DNA of 64,000 bases, from positions 22,155,001 through 22,219,000 of the forward strand of contig CM074860.1 in assembly GCA_037501455.1 (NCBI GenBank). The letters run 5' to 3'. The translations under genes were made by a program, and so were the position numbers. Source of the DNA: Lantana camara (lineage: Eukaryota; Streptophyta; Magnoliopsida; Lamiales; Verbenaceae). This document shows positions 56,139-64,000 of the stretch, piece by piece; within the stretch, counting starts at the first letter, position 1; the number at the start of each line of letters is the position of its first letter. The notes under the pieces were generated by a model. The model saw only the letters and a list, made by a program, of their open reading frames with translations. It did no database searches and had not been told where the DNA came from.

Positions 56139-58570
56139 CCTCTTCAAGCTAACGAATCAGATTTATTAGAATAAAATATATCTGCATCGTCGAACATATA
56201 TATAATAAATTAGCCTTAATAATATTGTAAATCTTGATTCTTTAATTCATTTATTGAATTTTCCCTTTATAAAGTTAGATGGCACACAAGAGTATGCAGT
56301 AAAGTAGCCTATGAAGGGAAGTCGGGGATATGCAAGTTCGTCAAGGACCACCGCAACCTACTTGCATGCGTGCATATGTACCAAGGCTAAGGTTCCATTT
56401 AGATTCAAGCAGACAAAAGAGCCAATTTTCAAGTGGTTTTCCCCCCATTGCGTTTTATTATTTTTCCAATATTATATTCTATCAATCTGCGATCGAATCG
56501 GATAAAACTACTAAAATATAAAATTCTTCCTACTACTAATAAGTGTTTCAAGTATGTTACTAGACAATCAAATGTTGTTATTTCCCATATATATACTAAT
56601 CTTTGTGTGTATCGATAACTTTTAATTAATTACTATATTTTAGATTCTCACTACTCGAAATTATTTGCAGTAAATTAGGGTTTGAAATTCGTTTTAGTTA
56701 TGTGATTTATTTGATCCTATTTCGCTTACACACGTCATGTGTATGTTGGTGTACGATTAAAATTGAGAAAACGAAACTATTGTAAAATTGGAAAAAAAAA
56801 AAATAAATTCTATTTAACCTCAACCGTGTATTAATGAATTTGATGTGTATGAATGAATAAAATATGAGACGAAAAATAAAATTGAAATAGAAAATCTGAT
56901 GAATAAGTAACTTTTCACTGGATTCAAATATATTTTGCTAGAAATCAGGTTGGAATTGTTAGCCAAAAAAGTGTAGTTAGTTCAATTCATTAGGTTCGTC
57001 AAGCTCGAGTTCAAGTTCGTGAAAATAGAGAGGAACTCGAATTCGAACAAAAAAAAAAAAAAAAGAATTTGATTTGTGAACAGGCTCATTTCGTTTGCAT
57101 CCGTAGTTTTATCCTTAGTATTCCACTTGAGGAAGGATGAAAATCGAATTTTCTTTGTTTAAAGTTGCATATTCCAGCTTTTGGAGTATTCTCTATTATT
57201 GTATTCTTCTTCCCTTTTCTTTTGGATAACTTAAAAGAAAAGTAAACCAAAAAACACTTGTTTTCATGAGGCATGGCACATTAACTTTGAATGGAAAATA
57301 TGCATAATTTTCTTTATTTATTTATTCTGATATATATACTATTCTATTTCATTTAAATAGACCAAATTAAATATACTGTCTTTACTGAACTATGTGTGTA
57401 GTCTTGTTAATTACTCTTGTACCAAATTAAACCAAATATATACCCTATAAACTATGTGTTTAATTATATGTGATCATTTAGTGATTAAAAAAAAAGGTTA
57501 CTTTATAATTAAATGATTTATAAGAGACAAAATTTATTATCTCCAATTAGTAGTATTTACCATTAGTGACACTTCTTCAAATTTTAGAATTATTAAAATT
57601 TATTAATATATTTTAGACAAAGTATACTTCGGGTATTTAACTAATTATTTATGATGCACAGGTATGAATACAGCGATACGGACACAATACAATACAAATT
57701 TTTTTTAAACTTTTTATATACACAGTGTTTGACACAATGTTAGAAATAAGTATCCAAAATAATAAATTAATATTTTTTAAAATATTAGTATATCAAAGTT
57801 GATCGTTACGTGCGTCTCAATTAATGTAGATGTGTAGTCGTCAAAAAAAAATTAATGTAGATGTTGATAATTCAAACATCAGTTTTGAATATTGCAAAAT
57901 GATATTCTAGCCGAAAAGAGACCAAAAAAAAAAAAATTGTCCCTATAGAAGAATTCATATAGCGACAATCTTCTATATTATCACACTAATTTTCTTTTTC
58001 TTTTTTTTTCTTTCTTCTTTCATTTTGTCGTAATTCACTGGATTTCGAGAAATAATTCACAAATTTAATGAATTTATAGTTACGAATTTTAATCCGTGCA
58101 TTTAATTAATCACTAATTTAAAATTCTAAACTATCTAAATCCATGAATTTCTTGTTGTCGTAACGCAGTATTACTTTAATAAGTTAAGAATGTTTCTTTG
58201 TCATCGTTTGTTTTGAACAAAAAGAAGAAATATGATTGACAAACAAACTGTGGCCACATCAAATGGGAAATTTCCAGGTATGCTGGACGGTGATACATAT
58301 ATATCTGATGGGAAATTTCCAGTTTATCTTCACATATTTTTTTCGTGGACGACTAATTCTATTCAGAATAATTTATTACTTTTTCTTTCTTTTAGTGTGA
58401 AAAGAGTTAGAATATATTGTGAGCGTCTCTTTCTTTCTAAAATGAATAAACCCAAGTGCCAAGTGTGGACAGAGCTTGGAGTTCTCTCTCTTCTTTGTTT
58501 TAATAAGAGGATCTCTCCTCTTATTAAAGGAAAGCAAAAGAAACAAGAAAGTGTTTATGAGAGTCAAAAC
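56139..58570. other. AT-rich intergenic stretch
   Basis: No supported gene. Open frames at 56311-56618 and 58232-58606 lack any recognisable domain and have the composition of chance frames. It contains a remnant of a hAT end near 56985-57110, poly-A and poly-T runs, and a repeated phrase GGGAAATTTCCAG at 58266 and 58310. Confidence 0.45.
56985..57110. mobile_element. Decayed hAT-type end
   Basis: GGTTCGTCAAGCTCGAGTTC, a second GAACTCGAATTCGAAC and a closing GGCTCATTTCGTTTGCATCC resemble the subterminal and terminal sequence at the right end of the hAT element at 38233-39992 (GCTCGTCTCGTTTACATCCC). Only one end is recognisable. Confidence 0.5.
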
Positions 58571-59263
58571 TGTTCAATATTAGATGTTTTTAATATTTCA
58601 CATTGATATCTGAAGTGTTCTTGAAATTATCAAAAATATATAATATGGTGTTTGGAAAAATTGAGATTTTTAGAGTTTCATATTGAAAAAATACTAAAGC
58701 ATGGACAATTTTATAAGTTAAGATGTTATATACAACAGATGCACCGTCGTTCCCGCATCCGCACACGGGAATGAGGCTGTGGGACGGGCAAGGGCAATTG
58801 TGGCGTTTGATAGTGCACTTTACACTTCGCCTCATCGCTATGAACCTCGCCTCGGAGCTCAAAGCCAATCATTTTGGGTCAAATTCTTTCTAAATCAGCC
58901 CAATAATTGGAAAGTGACTTTTGAGTGGGCTGCTTGTAACTACAGAGTCCAGGTTATTAAGCCACAAATTAACCCAGGGGCCACTAACAGCCCATTGATG
59001 CTGAATTAATTTTTCACCCACTAACAACAGTCATAAGACCAATTAATTTGTTTTGTAACAACTAAAATCTATATATAATCCCCTTGAGATGACAAAAAAC
59101 CAACAAACCTCAACTGATTTTTCGAAAAGTGCTATCCTTGAAAATCTCTCCTAAATTCAAGCTTAACATATATGCCGAAAGTGTATCGCCAGCAACCTAA
59201 AGCACATTTCCCGAAAGTAGGGGCAATAGAAACTTTGAGGACAGAGATTACTCATTTGTAACA
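58571..59263 (+). repeat. 5' LTR of a deleted copia element (approximate right border)
   Basis: Starts TGTTCAATATTAGATG and contains GGTGTTTGGAAAAATTGAG, TGGCGTTTGATAGTGCACTT, CCAATTAATTTGTTTTGTAA and GAAAGTGTATCGCCAGCAAC; it probably ends at TTTGTAACA. The same blocks recur in the LTR at 60057-62790 and partly in the LTR at 63250. TATATATAATCCCC near 59070 is a likely TATA region. Confidence 0.75.
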
Positions 59264-59279
59264 ATCTTAAAGTTTCTAT

Positions 59280-60056
59280 TCTTTGAGATGGAGTCAGAAT
59301 CCTTCAAAATCATAAACTAGGAGTTCGTCAAGCTCAGTTGGTTTTAATGGCAACAACTTCAGTCATTAGTAAGACGAGATGAAATTCCTGTTCACTCTAC
59401 CATGGAATCTGAGTTTATTGTTTTAGCACAAGTTGGACAAGAGGTTGATTGGATTATGAATATGCTGTTAGACATAGATCTTTGGCCATGTTCAATGCCT
59501 CTAATTTTGTTGTATTGTGACAGCGAAACTATGCTTATAAAAGCGTATAGTGGTATCTATAATGGTAAGTCTAGACACATTGGTCTAAGACATGAGTCTG
59601 TGAGATGATTAATACAAGATTGTATTACAACAATTGTCTACGTGAGATCAAATAAGAATTTGGTTGAACCGTTTATTAAGCCTCTGTCGAGAGATTCAAA
59701 GGGAAAAACAAGTCAAAGTTTGGTTATAACTATCGCATGATCTCATATGTAGTAAAAGATAGTTAAGTGGGTTACTCTCTTAAAGGTTCATGAGACGGGA
59801 TACTTTGTATGGCTTGATAAGCACCAAACAACCGATAGCTTGTCGAGCAAGGAGGAACACATGTTTGTTATAACTCTAGTTACATCACAAAGGAGTTGAG
59901 ATTCGAACCACAGACACCATCAACTTTGACGTTGTCCTGATTTATTATATCAAAGGTTCAATGTTCGTCACACCTTCTTTTAGACTTGTGATCCTTGACA
60001 CCATTGATTAGAAACTTGTGTGGCAAAAGAGCAGTCTTTCCATATAAGTGGGGGAT
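59280..60056 (+). pseudogene. Copia RNase H remnant and polypurine tract
   Basis: Only the pol C-terminus is left between the two LTRs. TMESEFIVLAQVGQEVDWIM, ILLYCDSETMLIKA and NGKSRHIGLRHESVR are followed by a stop at 59606, then TIVYVRSNKNLVEPFIKPLS. This is the copia RNase H end (ESEF..L, CDS..A, KSRHI..RH, N.AEP.TK-like block). A purine tract, AGTGGGGGAT, ends at 60056 directly before the 3' LTR. Gag, protease, integrase and RT have been deleted. Confidence 0.88.
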
Positions 60057-62790
60057 TGTTGAATATTATATGTCTTTAATATAACACATTGGTATTTGAA
60101 ATGTCCTTGGGAATATCAAATGTGTATAATATGGTGTTTGAAAAAACTGAGACTCTTCGAATTCCCCATTGGAAAAACACTAAAGCATGGATAATTTTAT
60201 AAAATAAGGTGTTGTTTACATTATTAAATTTGTGGAACTCACGAGTGTGTTAGGAATAGTGCCCTTAAAGCCGACTTTGTATAATCCACTTTATCTATTT
60301 TCTTGTAAAAGCACAATCAATCATTGAATAATAGCCGAACTGATTTATATCAGAGACAAACACTTCTTTTTTTTTTTTTTGGTTGGTGAGACAAACACTT
60401 CTTTATATGTGCTCTTTTATGTTTTGGGTGTTTACTTTTATGTGCGCATGTATTAAAATTCCCCTAATTCATCAAACTTTTAGGACTTAATCATTTAGAG
60501 TAATGATTCGTGAAACAAGCCCTAATCTAAGTTGGATTAGAAATTATTCCAAGTCGATGAACCTAACGAACAGTAAGAGTGTCAACTAGGCTCACTTGAG
60601 ACTTTCTTGTGGGATTGCATCTTTCAGAAGGAATTATCTTGTTTCATGTGGTGAAAAGTGCATAGATGTGTACGCAATACACAAAGGTCCTCGTTGTTTA
60701 GAACGAGTTTACTGAGGTGTCCCGCGTGAGAAGATTCCTAAATGGGAAAGGAAGTAACTACTTCAAGAGGTGGAGATTTTGAGTGAAATATCTCACAAGT
60801 CAATGATGTGATTCATTATTCCTTAGACTTGAGATTTCATCGATGTCTTGTGTGAGCTTACTCGATAATCTTAGACTTGGGTCTAAAAGGTTGTCGTCCA
60901 AGACACTTAAATTATAACTTATGTTGGGGTTACAAAAGTGACACATATGGAGACATATGAGAATCAATAAAGGACCTACAATTGCTTAAGGTAAGAAGAT
61001 CTCTTATTGCATGAATTGTTCATAGTCAATCTCGCAATCCTTGGCCAAGGCAGTGGATCGAGATCAAGAAATGAGTTTCTTAGATCGAGATCAAATGAAT
61101 GTGATACGAACTTGGCTTTTAGATTAATATTATTAGAGTTCTAACTATTCATGTGCCCTAGATATCGTATTTCACGAGTTGTTATTGATTGAAATGTTCT
61201 TTCGATTTATTTGTTATTTGGTTATGGGACAAATACATGTTGCTCGACTATGATTGTATAATCTACGAACTAATTAATTAGTAAGGGTATTAATTAATTA
61301 GGGGTCACTACTAATCAAATAATGAACCTAGAGGGTTACACACAAATATCGGGTCACGAGGGTAAAGGCTTGTTCGATTAATTAAATTAATCGAACAGGC
61401 TAACTGTAGCTGGAGGGGGCCCACACGTGCATGGCATGTGTGGGACGTGAGCCACATGTGTGGCATGTGCATTGTTTCAATTAATTAAATTTTTTTAATT
61501 AATTTTTGGCTTTAATTAATTAAGAATTAATTATGAAGCTCTATCCGAAATTAAAAGTCCAATAAATAACTAATTATGAATTAATTATTAATTTAAAATA
61601 TTCGTTTATTTATAAATAGAAGATAATATCTTAGTTTATTTATTTATAAAATAAATAAATAAAGGATAATATCTTAAATTATTTATTTAAGTGATAAATA
61701 AATAAAAGCTAATATCCTAAATTTTTTAGGATAAGATATTAGTTAGTTTACATATTTATGAATAAATAAATAAAAAATAATATCTAGATTATTTATTTAT
61801 TTATAAACTAAATGGATAAAAGGATAATATCTCAAAGTTGTTGGGATAAGTTTCTTGAGAAGATATTAATTAATTATCTTAGATAAGGTATCTAATAACA
61901 CGTTAAACAAGAAGTCATAATTCTAGAACTGAGTTCTTTTCTCATCAGTTTGTTACTTGAGAATATAAAAGAGAATTAGAATTCTATTATTCCTCACATC
62001 GACATTCGTGAAGTGTCATCTTCTCTATTCCGAAGAAAAAGAAAAGAAAACAGTTCTTGAAAAACCCCAGCCTTTACACAAATCAAAGCACTAGCATCCT
62101 CTCTGATTTGATCGTAGCCAAGGTTGGTGTGGATACATTTTAGAGGACTTTTACGTTGGAGCCTCGAAGAAGAAGAAAGGGTCATTCAAAGGCATGGATT
62201 CAATACCGCTTCAAGGATGTGCAATAGGCTGTTTGAAAGTTTCAAGAAAAACTAATTCTTAGTAAGTTCTTGGAAACCCCTTTCGTTTTAGAGTAAAAAA
62301 TTGCAAGCTACCTCTTGTCGGAAAAATTTTAATTTTTTGCTACTTTTGACTCGTGTTTTCCAATAGACTGGACTAATAGACTCATGTGCGGTACGGTGCA
62401 TCGCAACATCCGCACATGCTCACGTGCTCGGTCACGGGCACGTAAACCAGGCTTGGGTTATTGTAGCATTTGATGGCATACTTTGTACTTTAATTGCAGA
62501 GTCAAGGGCCCCATTGATGCTAAATTAATTCTCCACCTACGAACAACGACCATAATACCAATTAATTTGTTTTGTAATACCTGAATCTATATATACAATT
62601 CTCTTGAGTTGACAAAGAAACAACAAACCTCGCCTGATTTTGGAGAAGTGCTATTTCTGATAATCTCTCCCAAATTCAAGCTTGACATATATCTTGAAAG
62701 TGTATCGCCTGCAACCTAAAGCACACTCCCCAAAATTAGGGTTAATAGAAACTTTAAAGATAGGGATTACCCGTGTCTAGCTACTGTCTC
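60057..62790 (+). repeat. 3' LTR of the deleted copia element, split by a solo LTR (right border approximate)
   Basis: Starts TGTTGAATATTATATGTC, runs to 60247, resumes after the solo LTR at about 62371 and fades near 62790. The two parts join smoothly when compared with the uninterrupted relative at 63250-64000 (TGTGGAACTC... then GACTAATGAGCTCAC...). It matches the 5' LTR at 58571-59263 in order, including GTGTATCGCCTGCAACCTAA. Confidence 0.8.
60248..62365 (+). repeat. Solo copia LTR (about 2.1 kb) related to the LTR at 3726-5606
   Basis: Starts TGTTAGGAATAGTGCCC and ends GTGTTTTCCAATA, where the last CA has probably mutated. It follows the 3726-5606 LTR in order: AAACAAGCCCTA, GAGGTGYCCYGYGTGAGAA, CCTTGGCCAAGGCAGT and TGCTCGACTATG. 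It adds many ATTTATTTATAAA-type repeats (about 61600-61820). Flanks are GAGTG (60243-60247) and GACTG (62366-62370), a duplication with one mismatch. No internal region is present. Confidence 0.87.
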
Positions 62791-63249
62791 CATACCCCAT
62801 TTTTTTAACACAAACTAGAACAATTTAATTAGAAAAGTGTTACCTCTTTTTACATACAAATTTCAGAATAATCATAATTAGCCATCATCGTGCTCATAAT
62901 CTCAATCATTTCGTATGTTATCTCGATAGGTGGAGGGCAAATGGAATTACCGAGACGTGTTCTTTGTTGTATGTGTATCTTCAAAATGGGTCTTAACCAA
63001 TTCAATTCCTCCTAAAGAGGACCGCTTATGCAGCGACGACCAATTCCATTAAGAAAGTATTTATCAGAGAAGGTATTCTTAGGAGAAATGTTGGTCATGC
63101 AAAGGCTCAAGTTCTCAAGTTGCTGCAAATCACCAAACATCTGACCAATCACAAATTTTAACTAAGGCTCTATCCTCAATCAGATCTAGTGAGCTCTGAT
63201 TCTACTCCAACACCTCATTACCTAATTCCAACTTCTCCTTTTTAGTTCT
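62791..63249. other. Unassigned sequence between LTRs
   Basis: No clear gene or element end was recognised. It could be host sequence or the remains of the internal region of the element whose LTR starts at 63250, but no copia motif could be read with confidence. Confidence 0.35.
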
Positions 63250-64000
63250 TGTTGGAAATATGCCTTGTATAGATTAATTAGTTGTTGAAGAATTAATTAA
63301 TAAATATATAAAGGCATATGAAGAGTTGTTTGGAAAATGTGCATTGGTGTTTGTCCCACATTGGAAGAATAACATAAGGCATACAACTTTATATAATAAA
63401 ATGTTGTGTATGTTATTAAATTGTGGAACTCAAGAGAGGACTAATGAGCTCACACGCGGTGTGGTGCACCGCCTGCGCCCGCGCCCGCTCACAAGCATGC
63501 GCACGGGCACGGGCTGGGGCCGGGGCTGGGCATGGGCGAATGTGGTGTTTGATGGCGCACTTTGAACTTCGCACGTGCACATCGTCCCTAGGAGCTTGGA
63601 GCCTCACCTCCGAGCTCAGAGCTTTTCTTTTTGAGCTAGAGTCGGCGTGACTCAGTCCTAGATTCAAACATTCAAACCAATGTCCAGATACATCCAAATT
63701 AAATCCGTTGGCATTGTAACAGTCAGGTTGAAGGCAATTATGGGGTGTAATTTCAGGTCATTAGCACCTGAAATTAACCCATTCAAATTCCAATTTCAGT
63801 TTTGCCAATACCTGAGAGTTATAAAATAGCGTTTTCCCCACATCTGAAAACACAGCAAATATTCGTCTGATTTTGCAGAAGCGCTTTTAGCAAAAATCAA
63901 AACACTAGGTTTGACATATATCCTGGAAGTGTATTGCTTGCAACCTAAAGCACACTTCCCAGAAGTAGGGGCGATAGAAACTTTAAGGACAGGGACTACC
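63250..64000 (+). repeat. Copia-type LTR running off the window
   Basis: Starts TGTTGGAAATATGCCTTG. The first 150 bases differ from the two neighbouring LTRs, but from about 63360 on it shares GGAAGAATAACATAAGGCAT-like sequence, GTGGTGTTTGATGGCGCACTTT, GAGCTTGGAGCCTCACCTCC and, near the end, GAAGTGTATTGCTTGCAACC. TATAAAATAG near 63818 is a likely TATA box. 63450-63540 is strongly GC-rich (GCCTGCGCCCGCGCCCGC). Whether it is a solo, 5' or 3' LTR cannot be told here. Confidence 0.75.

Noticed and set aside
58232..58606. 124-residue open frame beginning MIDKQTVATSNG
   Set aside because: No domain, AT-driven composition, ends at an LTR border and no splice or promoter support.
62791..63249. Possible copia RNase H end before the LTR at 63250
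   Set aside because: No reading frame gave a consistent series of RNase H motifs; only isolated words could be forced.

Overview
The window looks like repeat-dense plant nuclear DNA, probably pericentromeric or otherwise heterochromatic, from an AT-rich dicot-type genome. Almost everything recognisable is a transposable element: Ty1/copia of several lineages, Ty3/gypsy of the Tekay/Del-like and Athila/Tat-like kinds, long-terminal-inverted-repeat DNA transposons with 9-bp target duplications, a hAT-type element with an 8-bp duplication, a 5'-truncated LINE with a 14-bp duplication, and solo LTRs. Organism and lineage names are inferred from domain and terminus style. No conserved host gene, tRNA, rRNA or CRISPR array was found.

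Layout. (1) 1-16331 is a chain of nested retrotransposons. A young copia element (pol plus 3' LTR, 2-5606) sits in the gag of an Athila/Tat-like gypsy element (minus strand, 5607-7734). That element interrupts a decayed copia element (minus strand, 7735-14600), which itself interrupts an older copia element (14601-16331). (2) 16863-40193 is bounded by ~200-bp inverted repeats and a perfect 9-bp duplication, so the whole 23 kb appears to be one Mutator-like element swollen by later insertions. Inside it a second element (17182-36703, also with a 9-bp duplication) carries two convergent gene-like segments and four families of tandem repeats. One tandem array is split by a Tekay-like gypsy composite (18455-32624), which in turn contains a second gypsy element and a 403-bp fold-back element. 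The outer element also carries a hAT element (38233-39992) with a LINE fragment inside it. (3) 40325-40954 is an unidentified open reading frame that is also open on the other strand in codon register. (4) 41967-56133 is a SIRE-like copia element with both LTRs and target duplication, and with an extra sense-strand gene after pol. Its 5' LTR was hit by a solo gypsy LTR (42033-49128), which was hit by a complete copia element (42047-46677). (5) 58571-64000 has three related LTRs, one split by a solo LTR, and an RNase H remnant.

Activity. Most coding regions are broken by stops and frameshifts. The least damaged is the first copia polyprotein (one in-frame stop in the part visible). Target duplications and surviving empty sites let the order of insertion be read directly in several places. 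The items best worth a second look are the two nested 9-bp-duplication elements, the two-exon gene at 35383-36031, the 3' gene of the SIRE-like element, the doubly open frame at 40325-40999 and a six-fold CACGTG cluster in the first LTR.
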